Source: Tenacibaculum sp. MAR_2010_89 (GTDB taxonomy: Bacteria; Bacteroidota; Bacteroidia; Flavobacteriales; Flavobacteriaceae). Taken from it: a DNA stretch of 64,000 bases. The notes under the pieces are model-generated. The model was not told where the DNA came from, did not search any database, and saw only the letters and a program-made list of their open reading frames with translations. Below are positions 25,567-35,246 of this stretch, piece after piece. Numbering within the stretch: position 1 is the stretch's first letter; every line of letters begins with the position of its first letter. Location of the stretch: assembly GCF_900105985.1 (NCBI RefSeq), contig NZ_FNUB01000005.1, forward strand, positions 434,001 through 498,000, written 5' to 3'. Both the position numbers and the translations under genes were made by a program.

Positions 25567-26458
25567 TTACTGGTTTATTTCTGTTTTAATTTTCTTAATC
25601 ATATTAGCTATGTTTTTATCATTAGGATCTAATTTTTGTGCTTTATTATAACTACTTAAAGCTTTATTATAATTTTTAGTGGTAAAATAAGCTTCACCTA
25701 AACTGTCAAAAACATTTGCTTTGTATGGGTACATTTTGGTGTTTAACTCAAAAACGAATACTGCCTTTTCTAGTTGATTTGAGCGTAATAATTTATACCC
25801 ATAAGTGTTTAACTCTCTACTACCCTTTGTAAACTCAGCTAGTGAAGCGGCTAGTTTATTTTCTTCATTTTTTAATTCTTTTATTGTTTTTTTCTCCAGC
25901 ATTTTATGTAAATACTCAACCACAATGTATTGTGGTGAATATTTTTTCCTACTTATTATAGTAAGTATGTCTCTTTCAAAATCTTGTTTTGGGTATTCTA
26001 CTATTCGTGCTACTTCTTTGTTGTTTTTATAAAAAATGAATGTTGGCACTCTGTGTATATTTAATCCTTTTTCTTCTCCATTAGGAGATGCTTTATAGGC
26101 TTCTGGCTTTTTATCTACAGCAATCACCTCTAATTGACTTTTATTAAAATGAGTTTCATCAATTACTTTATAAAATTTTGGTAATTCTCGTTTACTATCT
26201 CCACACCAGCTTCCATAAAAAGCTTTAATAGTATAATTTTGAATAGAATCTTTTAATTGGGTTATAATTTTATCATTTGTTAAATAACTATCGTAATTTT
26301 TTTTAAACCATTTAAAATTTTCATTCTCAAAAGCTTTTTTGTTTGTTTTTCCCAAAAGCATTGGTTTTCCTTTACTATCTTTTGATAGAGTGTTGAGTTG
26401 TTGTCCTGTTATAAAATAGCTTGTTAGAAGAAAAATAATTGTTATCGTTTTTTTTCAT
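25567..26458 (-). pseudogene. Thioredoxin-fold plus TPR secreted protein, frameshifted in an A8 run at its start
   Basis: The frame from 26361 inward (264 aa) encodes a thioredoxin-like domain with FYGSWCGDSKRELP (a WCGDS site, with one cysteine only) and RVPTFIFYKN with the cis-proline, followed by TPR-like helices (about 200-255). Upstream the same frame stays open and encodes a perfect signal peptide, T-I-T-I-I-F-L-L-T-S-Y-F-I-T-G-Q-Q, but it meets a stop at an ATG (26458) followed by eight A. With seven A the chain would read MKKTITIIFLLTSYF and be intact. So one base is inserted, or the run is read by slippage, or the sequence has an error. The role is probably envelope redox or stress. 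Confidence 0.72.
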
Positions 26459-26498
26459 GTTATATTGATTATTAAACCTTATTTTTTAATTAAAGCTC

Positions 26499-27992
26499 CT
26501 ATTGCATTGATTTTTCTAAATCTTGAAAAGGAATAATAGTTTTTACTTTATGACTTTCTACTGGCCAGGATTGAATAATAGTTTTTACATTCAATTTTAA
26601 CTCTTGGATACTATTATATAATCCTCTTTGTCTAGCATTGGCTTTACCAATAACTCCTGTTTTTGGAATCCAACAAAGGTCATCTTGGAATAGTAGTTTT
26701 TCTTTAGGGAAGTAGTATATCAAGTAATCTTTAGTATGTGCTGACTTTTCTCCTATAAAGTAAATGTTCAACTTGTTTTTATTCCCAATTATAAGGCTAT
26801 CTTGTATTGTTTGAGTTTTTAATTTTTTTGGTTCAAAGTGTAAACTATCAGGTTGAATACTATGGGATGCATTCCCTATATATTCAATATATTCTTTACT
26901 AATTTTTGTACACAAAATAGTTGCTTCTTTATGTACAAAAGCTCTTACTCCTCCTAAATAGTGAGGATGATGATGACCAAAAACAAAATACTTTATTGGT
27001 TTAGAAGGAGCTATTTTTTTTACTTCCGATATAATAAGTTCTCCATTTCTACTATTAAGAGGCGCTTCTGCTACTAACATAAAATCTTCAAACTCAACAA
27101 CCATAATTTTATCTTCAGTATGTATTAGATTTATGAAATGAATAAAATCATTGTACTTCTCTGTTTTTATTTGAGTTTTGTTTTCCGGTTTTGAAGTAAT
27201 AAATCTGTAATCATTAGGTTTGTAAAGTAGCTGTAGTTTATCAGGTATTATTTCTAAGTTATAAATTGCTACTTTATCAACTACTTTTTCATTAATTTTT
27301 TTAATTTTAATTTTACTCGGATAGTTTAACGTTTTACTTTTTTTATACGATGAATATATATAAGATGTAACCACATCTCCATACAATTCATCGTAGGTTA
27401 AATAGGTGATTTTATTAATTAGATTTGTTGATTTATTGATATGTAATTCAACAGGGATTTCACCAATATTTATTGAGTAAATGTTACTTTCTGGACTTGT
27501 TTTTGTGGCTAATTTATTTGTGTTTTCAACAAAATAATTAAGTAAATAAATAGGGGAGTACCTAGCAGATTTAATTAATTGTTCCAAGTACATTTTATTG
27601 GTAATTGGACTTAATGTTTTTTTACCATAATCTACATGCAATAATGTGTTCTTATAATATTCAATTTTAGAATAATATTTTCTTTTACGTTTGGTTGTTA
27701 ATGTATCATTTTTTAAAAATCGGTTTTGATTAACCCATATATTTCCACAGATTGAATATTTTGTTTTTTCCCAAGGTTTAAAGTTATGTCCTAATTTATT
27801 TAACTCTTCATTAAAATAAAACGTAACAAGGTTTTTATCTATAATTTTACCCTGCTTTTCCCAACATTTTTTAAGAGGTGTAGTTGTTGAGAAAGACTCC
27901 ATTGTTACTATTAAAACTGAAATAATTAAAAAGGGTATACTATAAATACGCACTTTTTGTTTTATGTTCAATGTTGTGTACTTGTTTCTCAT
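26499..27992 (-). CDS. Metallo-beta-lactamase-fold hydrolase, membrane-anchored
   Basis: A 497-aa protein. An N-terminal hydrophobic segment (about residues 14-30) is a signal anchor. A long N-terminal part (about 60-270) has strand-rich sequence of unknown kind. The second half is a metallo-beta-lactamase domain: VVEFEDFMLVAEAPLNSRNGE, then FVFGHHHPHYLGGVRAF near 338-352 as a variant HxHxDH metal site, and later GEKSAHTKDYLIYYFPKEKLLFQDDLCW with the third His and the Asp. In the variant the usual Asp of HxHxDH is replaced (H-H-P-H-Y). The substrate is unknown. It is divergent from the two-component genes. Confidence 0.78.
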   Translation of the reverse strand: MRNKYTTLNIKQKVRIYSIPFLIISVLIVTMESFSTTTPLKKCWEKQGKIIDKNLVTFYFNEELNKLGHNFKPWEKTKYSICGNIWVNQNRFLKNDTLTTKRKRKYYSKIEYYKNTLLHVDYGKKTLSPITNKMYLEQLIKSARYSPIYLLNYFVENTNKLATKTSPESNIYSINIGEIPVELHINKSTNLINKITYLTYDELYGDVVTSYIYSSYKKSKTLNYPSKIKIKKINEKVVDKVAIYNLEIIPDKLQLLYKPNDYRFITSKPENKTQIKTEKYNDFIHFINLIHTEDKIMVVEFEDFMLVAEAPLNSRNGELIISEVKKIAPSKPIKYFVFGHHHPHYLGGVRAFVHKEATILCTKISKEYIEYIGNASHSIQPDSLHFEPKKLKTQTIQDSLIIGNKNKLNIYFIGEKSAHTKDYLIYYFPKEKLLFQDDLCWIPKTGVIGKANARQRGLYNSIQELKLNVKTIIQSWPVESHKVKTIIPFQDLEKSMQ

Positions 27993-28095
27993 ATATTAGA
28001 TGTAATGATCTTCACGAAAATATTACAGATCTAGCTAGTTAAAAAAAGATAAGTACCTACAGCATAAAAACTTGTATTAACAACCTCAATACCGC

Positions 28096-28117
28096 AGTAC
28101 GTACTATTTAAATAGTA
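28096..28117. promoter_or_regulatory. Overlapping perfect palindromes upstream of the two-component genes
   Basis: AGTACGTACT (28096-28105) overlaps the 16-bp perfect palindrome TACTATTTAAATAGTA (28102-28117), in the divergent spacer between the hydrolase and kinase genes. It is a candidate operator; the binding protein is unknown. Confidence 0.5.
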
Positions 28118-28172
28118 GTTGATACTTGTTTTTTGATTAATGGAGCTATTTTCATACCTTCCTAAATAATTT

Positions 28173-29141
28173 ATGCAAACACTAAAAAAACATAGTACAC
28201 AAATACTAATTCATCTTCTTTTTTGGATGTTGTTTGTATTTGTATCTTTATTTGTTTTCACTCCCTATTATTGGGCTGAAAATCCATTTTTACAGTACTT
28301 TTTTATATTGGTTGTACTAGTTTATGTTAATAACCAATTATTGCTTCCATTTTTTGTAAGGAAGAAATGGTATCTTTTGTATACTTTCTTATTTCTTTTA
28401 ATTTCATTTTTAGCAACACAATTATATTGTAATGTATTTGCACTTTGTGGTTGCTCAATTATGAAGTGTTTAAGTGATTATTTATGGCAAACTCTAGTTC
28501 CGCTTATCTTTTTTGCATTTGTATGGATTTTATTCAGATATATTGATCAAACTAAGGAAGTAGAAAAGATTAAGCAAGAGAGAACAGAAATGGAATTGAA
28601 ATTTTTAAAATCACAGATAAATCCACATGTTTTATTTAATAATTTAAATACAATTTATTCTTATTCAATTGAAAAACCGAATGAAACACCAGATTTGATT
28701 TTAAAATTATCAGATAATTTAAAACATGTTTTATACGAGAGTAATGCTAAAAAAGTTAGTTTAAAAAAGGAGATCCATTTTATTAAAAACTATATTGAGT
28801 TTCATAAAATTAGAACTGAAGGTCTTAAACAAATAAATTATGAAGTATTTGTTGATAAGGATTACCATCAAATAGCTCCTTTATTACTTATAACGATTAT
28901 TGAAAACGCTTTTAAGCATAGTAGAGTTAATAGTATTGTAGATATACAACTAAGGGTAAAAAACAACCGATTAAAGTGTGTTTGTAAAAATGATTATGAT
29001 AATACTAAAAAGGTAAATGAAAATACAATAGGGTTAAATAACTTAAAAAAACGATTAGATTTATTGTATAAAGAAGATTATGAGTTGTTAGTAGAAAAGC
29101 GCGGTCAATACATTGTTACACTTATATTAAACTTAGCGTAG
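28173..29141 (+). CDS. Sensor histidine kinase of the LytS/YehU family
   Basis: A 322-aa membrane kinase. Four hydrophobic segments occupy about residues 12-120 with no extracellular domain. The HisKA-type segment LKFLKSQINPHVLFNNLNTIYSYS holds the phospho-acceptor His152, and a HATPase domain follows with IIENAFKHS and GLNNLKKRLDLLY. It is seven bases upstream of its response regulator. Palindromes upstream are a possible target of the system. The signal is unknown. Confidence 0.9.
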   Translation: MQTLKKHSTQILIHLLFWMLFVFVSLFVFTPYYWAENPFLQYFFILVVLVYVNNQLLLPFFVRKKWYLLYTFLFLLISFLATQLYCNVFALCGCSIMKCLSDYLWQTLVPLIFFAFVWILFRYIDQTKEVEKIKQERTEMELKFLKSQINPHVLFNNLNTIYSYSIEKPNETPDLILKLSDNLKHVLYESNAKKVSLKKEIHFIKNYIEFHKIRTEGLKQINYEVFVDKDYHQIAPLLLITIIENAFKHSRVNSIVDIQLRVKNNRLKCVCKNDYDNTKKVNENTIGLNNLKKRLDLLYKEDYELLVEKRGQYIVTLILNLA

Positions 29142-29148
29142 GTAAATT

Positions 29149-29838
29149 ATGAATTGTATTATAATAGAAGATGAAATGCCAGCTCAAAGAATTTTAAAAA
29201 ATTATATTAATAAAATTCCTGATTTAACACTTCTTGATAATTTTCAAACAGCTACGAATGCTAATGAATTTTTTAAAAAAGAAACTGTTGATCTTGTGTT
29301 GTTAGATATAAATTTACCAGATATATCTGGGTTAGATTTTATTAAAACTATTAAAAATCCACCAAAGATTATCATGACAACAGCTTACCCAGATTATGCT
29401 GTAGATAGTTTTGAACTGGATACCATTGTTGATTATTTAGTGAAACCTTTTTCTTTTGATCGGTTTTTGAAGGCAATTAATAAAGCTGAAAATCGAATTA
29501 ATCATCAGGAAAAAACACAAAAAAAAGCCATTTTTTTAAATATAGACAAAACAATACATAAACTATATGTAGAAGATATATTATATATAGAATCTGACAG
29601 AAATTATGTTACATTTTTTACTCAAAATAAAAAGCTAAGTGTTATTGATTCTTTAAAAAAGTGGGCAGAAGTATTGAGTTCAAAACAGTTTATTCAAATA
29701 CATAAATCATATATTATAAATATAAAAAAGATTGAAAAATACTCAGGAAGTAACGTTTTTATAAATACACAAAAGCTTCCGTTAGGAAGAACGTATAAAA
29801 ATAGTTTTTCAGAAAGTATTAATTCTAGTAAGAGTTAA
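29149..29838 (+). CDS. Response regulator of the LytTR family
   Basis: A 229-aa DNA-binding regulator. The receiver domain (about 1-120) has Asp53 as the phosphorylation site in VLLDINLPDISG, with the acidic pair in IIEDEMPA and Lys98 in VDYLVKPF. The LytTR DNA-binding domain occupies about 130-225 (LYIESDRNYVTFFT, FIQIHKSYIINIKKI). It is paired with the kinase just upstream and should bind repeat-type sites near promoters. Confidence 0.92.
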   Translation: MNCIIIEDEMPAQRILKNYINKIPDLTLLDNFQTATNANEFFKKETVDLVLLDINLPDISGLDFIKTIKNPPKIIMTTAYPDYAVDSFELDTIVDYLVKPFSFDRFLKAINKAENRINHQEKTQKKAIFLNIDKTIHKLYVEDILYIESDRNYVTFFTQNKKLSVIDSLKKWAEVLSSKQFIQIHKSYIINIKKIEKYSGSNVFINTQKLPLGRTYKNSFSESINSSKS

Positions 29839-29847
29839 ATAGTATTA

Positions 29848-30858
29848 CTAAGAAATATGCTTGCTTAGTTCATTTTTAAATTCAACTTTTTGATCTATAA
29901 AAATCGCTAAAGATGTTGCTTTTTTAGTGAAACCATAAAAACTGTTAAATGAAATTTCATTTTTTAAGTGTACAACTAAATTATGACCTAAAGAATTTCC
30001 AAAAGGTGAAAAATACTTAATAGTAGTTTTTTCTGGTAATTCTTTAGATGAAATTTCTATTTTTTCAATATTTTCAAAAGGTATAGCGGCTTTTGATAAA
30101 ATACCAAACTTTAATATTAATTGTTTTTTTTCAGTATCAATATAACAAGGTCTTTTAGATAATGATTTCATAACTGCAATTACCTGAAGAGCAGTATAGG
30201 CACTTAAAATACCTAAAACTAATGAACCATTAATATTACCCTGTTTCATCATAGTGTGTGTAACAAACATTTCTATAATTACAACTAATAAAAAACCAAG
30301 AACTAAACTAATAGCCGTTCCTTCTTTATGATAGGTATACTCTAAATCATCATATTGTCGTTTTTTCCAATTTAAAAGACTATAGTAAATAACTGCAATT
30401 TCAGTAGCTAAAATAATTCCTGCTTTTGAAGGTAAAATTTTAGTACAAACCTGTTGGGCCTGATCAAAAAAATCTAAAGTAGCATCATTGTTTTTTCTTA
30501 TTTCTTTGGCTGATTTTCGTACAGTTATAATTATATATACTAGTAAAGAAGTTTCTAATAATGGTATTAATACTACTTGTATTCTAGATAATACTTCTAA
30601 GTTTTCTTTTGGAAGAATATAATTTGAAATAACAAAACCTAAAATAAGAACAGTTATAATAGATTTTTTAGAGATCTCTTTTTTTCTAATTAAAAAGAAA
30701 TGAACTAAAGGTATAGTAATTAAAAAATCGATTATTACAAAAGGAGATAAATTGGGAGTAAAAAAAGATGATTTTACCATTACTATAAGTGATAAAATCA
30801 TCAATAAAGGAATTCCGTAAACTATTAAGCTTTCTCTTGTTTTAAAAGTATTTTGCAT
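29848..30858 (-). CDS. Unknown polytopic membrane protein with a PH-like tail
   Basis: A 336-aa protein with about seven hydrophobic segments spread over residues 12-235. The last 100 residues (from about KKQLILKFGILSKAAIPFENIEKIEI) are soluble and strand-rich, in the pattern of the bacterial PH-like domains of YdbS/DUF304-type proteins. I do not recognise the membrane part. It is convergent with the LytTR regulator, nine bases away. A link with the two-component system is possible from location but not supported otherwise. Confidence 0.55.
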   Translation of the reverse strand: MQNTFKTRESLIVYGIPLLMILSLIVMVKSSFFTPNLSPFVIIDFLITIPLVHFFLIRKKEISKKSIITVLILGFVISNYILPKENLEVLSRIQVVLIPLLETSLLVYIIITVRKSAKEIRKNNDATLDFFDQAQQVCTKILPSKAGIILATEIAVIYYSLLNWKKRQYDDLEYTYHKEGTAISLVLGFLLVVIIEMFVTHTMMKQGNINGSLVLGILSAYTALQVIAVMKSLSKRPCYIDTEKKQLILKFGILSKAAIPFENIEKIEISSKELPEKTTIKYFSPFGNSLGHNLVVHLKNEISFNSFYGFTKKATSLAIFIDQKVEFKNELSKHIS

Positions 30859-30930
30859 AACACATTTATTATTTAAATTACTACTATTAATTAGTAGCTT
30901 TAAAATGTGTTTTGTTACGGTTTTTTAGAA

Positions 30931-32214
30931 TTATTTTCTCTTGTAAACGATACCGTTTTTCATTACAAAAACAACATTTTCCATAGTATTTATATTTACA
31001 GTAGGATCTTCATTTACAGCAATAATATCAGCATAAAAACCTTTTTTTATTTGCCCAATTTCAGTGTCCATTTTTAAAATTTTGGCATTGGTTATGGTTG
31101 CTGCTTGAATTGTTTCCATAGCAGGCATACCTACCTCAACCATATACCCAAATTCTTTTCCATTATTACCATGCTTAAAAACACCAGCATCAGTACCAAA
31201 AGCAATACCAACTCCTTTTTTATATGCCTTTGCAAAAGTTCCTTGAATTTGAGGGCCAACTTTTAAAGCTTTTGGTACTACTATGTCAGGATAAAATCCT
31301 TTTATTTTAGCTTTTTCTTCTACTTCTTTTCCAGCGGTTATCGTTGGAACTAAGTATACATCGTTTTTAATCATTAATTCCATTGTTGTAGTACTCATGT
31401 AAGTACCGTGTTCAATAGTTTTAACTCCTCCTAAAATGGCACGTTGCATACCTTCATCACCATGAGCATGGGCAGCTACATGCATTCCATAATCTTTGGC
31501 TGTTTCACAAATAGCTTTAATTTCTTCAATGGTAAATTGAGGGTTATCTCCACTTTTAGCAACACTTAAAACACCACCCGTAGCCGTTATTTTAATACAA
31601 TCAGCACCATTTTTATAACGTTGGCGTACAGCTTTTTTTGCATCTTCAACACTATTAACAACCCCTTCTTTAGGTCCAGGGTTACCTGTTAAAACTCTAC
31701 TACTACCATTTGTTGGGTCAGCATGACCTCCAGTGGTTGCTAATGACTTACCTGCAGTGAAAACTCTTGGCCCTGGAATTTTACCAGCGTCAATAGCTTT
31801 TCTAATAGCAATGTTTACTCCAGTACCACCTAAATCTCTAACAGTTGTAAAACCTTTTAACAATGTTGTTTTTGCAAAACCAACGGAATTAAAAGCAACA
31901 TCAGCTTCATTTAAAATATATCTATTTAAACGTGTTTTAGCACTAAATTCTTGCTCTATATGCACATGCATATCAATAAGCCCAGCCATAACCACTTTGT
32001 TCTTTAAATCGATTGTTTTTGCAGTTTTACTTTTTGGAGCTACATAACCATCAATAACATTAACAATTTTATTTTGTTCAACTATAATTGTTTGTTTTTC
32101 TTTGATTTTTCCTTCTTTGGTATCAACTAATTTACCACACAATATATACGTAGTTTGAGCTTGAATTGAAATAGTTGTGATTAGAAGTAATAGTAGAAAT
32201 TTTATTTTAGTCAT
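30931..32214 (-). CDS. Secreted amidohydrolase (imidazolonepropionase-like / dipeptidase type)
   Basis: A 427-aa periplasmic protein with a signal peptide (about 1-19, cleavage after SIQAQ). The TIM-barrel metal site is visible as DMHVHIEQEF (His83, His85), the lysine in ADCIKITATGGV, AAHAHGDEGM, IEHGTYM, and FGTDAGVFKHG with the catalytic Asp. Members of this group cleave Xaa-Pro dipeptides, cyclic amides or related compounds; the substrate cannot be told from the sequence. It stands alone with no operon partner. Confidence 0.9.
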   Translation of the reverse strand: MTKIKFLLLLLITTISIQAQTTYILCGKLVDTKEGKIKEKQTIIVEQNKIVNVIDGYVAPKSKTAKTIDLKNKVVMAGLIDMHVHIEQEFSAKTRLNRYILNEADVAFNSVGFAKTTLLKGFTTVRDLGGTGVNIAIRKAIDAGKIPGPRVFTAGKSLATTGGHADPTNGSSRVLTGNPGPKEGVVNSVEDAKKAVRQRYKNGADCIKITATGGVLSVAKSGDNPQFTIEEIKAICETAKDYGMHVAAHAHGDEGMQRAILGGVKTIEHGTYMSTTTMELMIKNDVYLVPTITAGKEVEEKAKIKGFYPDIVVPKALKVGPQIQGTFAKAYKKGVGIAFGTDAGVFKHGNNGKEFGYMVEVGMPAMETIQAATITNAKILKMDTEIGQIKKGFYADIIAVNEDPTVNINTMENVVFVMKNGIVYKRK

Positions 32215-32345
32215 AGTATATCGTGGTTAATAAAACCCTAAATATAAGCTTTTAAAAAACTAAATAATAGTACTCTTTAGAATTCACAAAAAAGTTTGTT
32301 TTTAATAAATTTTAATGAGAAATAAGAAAATATAAAGTTTATTGT

Positions 32346-33260
32346 TTAAAAGATTGATAATTTAGAAGCTGTAGTAAACTTTTCTAAAAATTGTATTCCT
32401 TTAAAAGAGTTTCCTTTTTTATTTAACTTTGGACTCCAAACTGTAATTGCATAATGTCCAGGATGTACAGCAACAATACCACCTCCAACACCACTTTTAC
32501 CAGGTAAACCTACCTTAAAAGCAAATTCACCAGACTCATCATAAAAACCACATGTTTGCATAAGAGCATTGATTCTTTTAGATTGACTTTGTGTTAAAAC
32601 TTGATTATTAGTATGTGGATTTATACCCTTATTAGCTAAAAACAAAAAAGTGTTTGATAGTTCTTTAGCACTCATTTCAAGAGAACAGATATCAAAATAA
32701 AAATCTAGTACTTCAGAAGGGGCGTTTTGAATGTTATTAAAAGACTTTATAAAATTACACAGGGCAATGTTTCTATAGCCAACAGATTTTTCAGAAGTAG
32801 CTATTTTACTAGAATAGTTAATTTTTTCAGAACCAGATAAATTTCTGATAAAAGATAAAAAATCCTCTTTAGGATACTTTAATTTACTTAATAAAATATC
32901 AGCTATAACTATAGCACCAGCATTAATGAATGGGTTTCTAGGTATTCCTTTATCGGTTTCAAGTTGTATTAATGAATTATAACTTGTGCCAGAAGGTTCA
33001 ACACCTAATCTATTCCAAATGGTTTCACCAAGTATGTTGTATGCTAAACTTAATGACAATACTTTTGAAATACTTTGAATAGAAAACTTTTCAGCATAGT
33101 CACCAACTCCGTAATTAGAGTTATTGGTTGAAGCAATGTATATACCAAATTTATTAGTGTCAATGTTTTGTAATTCAGGGATATAAGAAGCGATTTTCCC
33201 TGTATCTTCAATCTTCTTTATTTCAAGAAAAAGACGTTGTATAATAGTATCAAAACTCAT
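32346..33260 (-). CDS. glsA: Glutaminase (serine-dependent beta-lactamase-like fold)
   Basis: Hydrolyses glutamine to glutamate and ammonia. The catalytic SxxK motif is FSIQSISKV with Ser63 and Lys66. Also visible are PRNPFINAGAIV (near 103-114) and GLPGKSGVGGGIVAVHPG near 254-271, which complete the family pattern. Length is 304 aa, normal for bacterial GlsA. It is the last gene of a three-gene minus-strand unit (marC, flavoprotein, glsA), four bases from its neighbour. Confidence 0.94.
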   Translation of the reverse strand: MSFDTIIQRLFLEIKKIEDTGKIASYIPELQNIDTNKFGIYIASTNNSNYGVGDYAEKFSIQSISKVLSLSLAYNILGETIWNRLGVEPSGTSYNSLIQLETDKGIPRNPFINAGAIVIADILLSKLKYPKEDFLSFIRNLSGSEKINYSSKIATSEKSVGYRNIALCNFIKSFNNIQNAPSEVLDFYFDICSLEMSAKELSNTFLFLANKGINPHTNNQVLTQSQSKRINALMQTCGFYDESGEFAFKVGLPGKSGVGGGIVAVHPGHYAITVWSPKLNKKGNSFKGIQFLEKFTTASKLSIF

Positions 33261-33264
33261 TTGT

Positions 33265-33876
33265 TTATTCTACTTTTTTATCATGTACTTTTGTAGGTAC
33301 ATGATTATTCCAAACTGTTAAAATATCAGTAGCAACACTTGCACCACTTCCTGCAGCTATAGCAAATTGACTTCTCCAACCAGCAAGCGTTCCACAAACA
33401 TATAATCCTTCTTTTATTAAGTGATTAAAATTGCGTAGTTGAATTCTATCTTTCATGGCATTGGCCCTTGAATGACGTTCAATATATTGTTCAAGTCCAG
33501 CAATATCAAAAGGCTTTGAATAGTTTAATGCTATTACAACGTTTTTACTGAAATATTCATTTTTATTTGTAACAATTTTATACCCTTTTTTATCGTCAAG
33601 CACAGCAACAACTTTTTCGTTTTCTATTTGAGAAACGTTTGGATATAAGTTTTTTAATTGGTCTCTACCTTCTGTTAAAATATCTTTACCTAAGGTGCCA
33701 GCTGGTAATCCTAAAACATTATTAAATAAAGCATCTTTTAAATGTGAAGAACGTTGATGTAAAATTATACCAACTTTTTTATTTAAAGCATATTCTTTTT
33801 TTTGAGCAGACCCTAAAACTAAGGCACATTGCATACCAGCAACACCACCTCCAACAATTAAAGTATTAAAAATCAT
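33265..33876 (-). CDS. Short FAD-dependent oxidoreductase of the thioredoxin-reductase type
   Basis: A 203-aa flavoprotein with the FAD dinucleotide motif LIVGGGVAGMQCALVLGSA at residues 5-23 and a C-terminal FAD contact GLYVCGTLAGWRSQFAIAAGSGASVA. The NAD(P)H domain and the CxxC of true thioredoxin reductase are missing. This is the normal architecture of a short paralogue group seen in flavobacteria, so I do not call it truncated. It abuts marC directly and probably is cotranscribed with it and with glsA. The electron donor is unknown. Confidence 0.8.
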   Translation of the reverse strand: MIFNTLIVGGGVAGMQCALVLGSAQKKEYALNKKVGIILHQRSSHLKDALFNNVLGLPAGTLGKDILTEGRDQLKNLYPNVSQIENEKVVAVLDDKKGYKIVTNKNEYFSKNVVIALNYSKPFDIAGLEQYIERHSRANAMKDRIQLRNFNHLIKEGLYVCGTLAGWRSQFAIAAGSGASVATDILTVWNNHVPTKVHDKKVE

Positions 33877-34458
33877 TTACGCCATTAACATTTTAATGTT
33901 TGCAGCAAATAATTTAACAGCAATAGCTAATAATACTACACCAAATATTTTTCTAATAATTTTAATACCGTTTTGACCTATCATCTTTTCAATTCTAGCA
34001 GAAGTTTTTAATACCCCATAAATTAAAAATACATTTAAAAGGATAGCTATTAAAATGTTTTCCCAAGAATATTCAGCTCTTAAAGAAAGTAATGTAGTTA
34101 AACTACCAGGACCTGCTATTAATGGAAATGCAATTGGAAATACAGAAGCATTTAATGCTTCATCATCATCTTCTTTATATAAGGTAATACCTAAAATCAT
34201 TTCTAAAGCAATAAAAAACAAAATAAAAGCTCCAGCTACCGCAAAAGAATGTACATCAATTCCTATAAAACCTAATAGCTGTTCTCCTAAAAACAGAAAT
34301 ATTATCATAATAACACCAGCAATAACAGATGCTTTTTCTGATTGTATATGTCCTACTTTTTTACGTAAGTCAATAATTATAGGTATGTTACCAATAATAT
34401 CGATTACCGCAAATAATACCATAAAGGCTGTAAAAATTTCTTTTAAATTAAAATTCAT
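33877..34458 (-). CDS. MarC-family integral membrane protein
   Basis: A 193-aa protein with six membrane helices, beginning FTAFMVLFAVIDIIGNIPIIIDL and including FPIAFPLIAGPGSLTTLL, the family hallmark. MarC proteins are of unknown transport function. It is the first gene of the unit that continues into the flavoprotein and glutaminase. Confidence 0.9.
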   Translation of the reverse strand: MNFNLKEIFTAFMVLFAVIDIIGNIPIIIDLRKKVGHIQSEKASVIAGVIMIIFLFLGEQLLGFIGIDVHSFAVAGAFILFFIALEMILGITLYKEDDDEALNASVFPIAFPLIAGPGSLTTLLSLRAEYSWENILIAILLNVFLIYGVLKTSARIEKMIGQNGIKIIRKIFGVVLLAIAVKLFAANIKMLMA

Positions 34459-34606
34459 GATACATTGTTTTTCATCTGCAAAATTAGATAAGTAAACTTA
34501 CAATCTGTTATTTTTGCATTAAATTTTACACAAACGTAATATAAGACTTTATCTTTTAGTTTGTGAAATTAATTAATTTTCAAACATAAATAATATAAAA
34601 CAATAT

Positions 34607-35179
34607 ATGTTTCAACTAGGAAAAACAATTGTTTCAGAGGACCTTATAGAAAAAGAGTTTGTTTGTAATTTATCTGCCTGTAAGGGTGCTTGTTGTATTG
34701 ATGGTGATGCTGGGGCTCCTTTAGATGAAGAAGAAACTAAGATTTTAGAAAAAATTTATCCTACGATAAAACCTTTTTTACGTAAAGAAGGTATTGATGC
34801 CATTGAAAAACAAGGAACTTGGATTAAAGGTGATTTTGGCGAGCTCGAAACTCCTTTAATAAATGATGCTGATTGTGCGTATGTTATTTTTGATGAAAAA
34901 AACACAGCTTTGTGTGCTATTGAAGAGGCTTATAATCAAGGTTTAGTCGATTGGAAAAAACCAGTATCTTGTCATTTATACCCTGTAAGAATAAAAGACT
35001 ACAGTGAGTTTTCTGCAGTAAATTATGATAAATGGGAAATTTGTGATGATGCTTGTTCTTTAGGAAAAGAGTTACAGGTTCCTGTTTATAAGTTTGTGAA
35101 ACAAGCATTAGTAAGGAAATTTGGACAAAATTGGTATGATGAATTAGAAAAGTTAGCAGAAAATCATAAAAAAAAGTAG
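34607..35179 (+). CDS. DUF3109 family cysteine-rich protein
   Basis: A 190-aa soluble protein with a conserved cysteine pattern: LSACKGACCIDGDAGAPL near residues 23-40, then CAYVIF, ALCAIEEAY, VSCHLYPVRI and EICDDACSLGKE. These suit a metal-binding (iron-sulfur or zinc) site as in the YkgJ-like family. The function is unknown. The length is usual for the family. Its leader contains a TATTTTTG octamer (34509-34516) without a clear -33 box. Confidence 0.88.
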   Translation: MFQLGKTIVSEDLIEKEFVCNLSACKGACCIDGDAGAPLDEEETKILEKIYPTIKPFLRKEGIDAIEKQGTWIKGDFGELETPLINDADCAYVIFDEKNTALCAIEEAYNQGLVDWKKPVSCHLYPVRIKDYSEFSAVNYDKWEICDDACSLGKELQVPVYKFVKQALVRKFGQNWYDELEKLAENHKKK

Positions 35180-35246
35180 TGTTTTTTAATTAATATTTGT
35201 GTCAGCTACCTTCTTTTTTACGACCAAGAATAAATAAAGTACATTG

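Noticed and set aside
33265..33876. Truncated thioredoxin reductase pseudogene
   Set aside because: The frame is intact with both FAD contacts, and the short form is common in flavobacteria in the same context.
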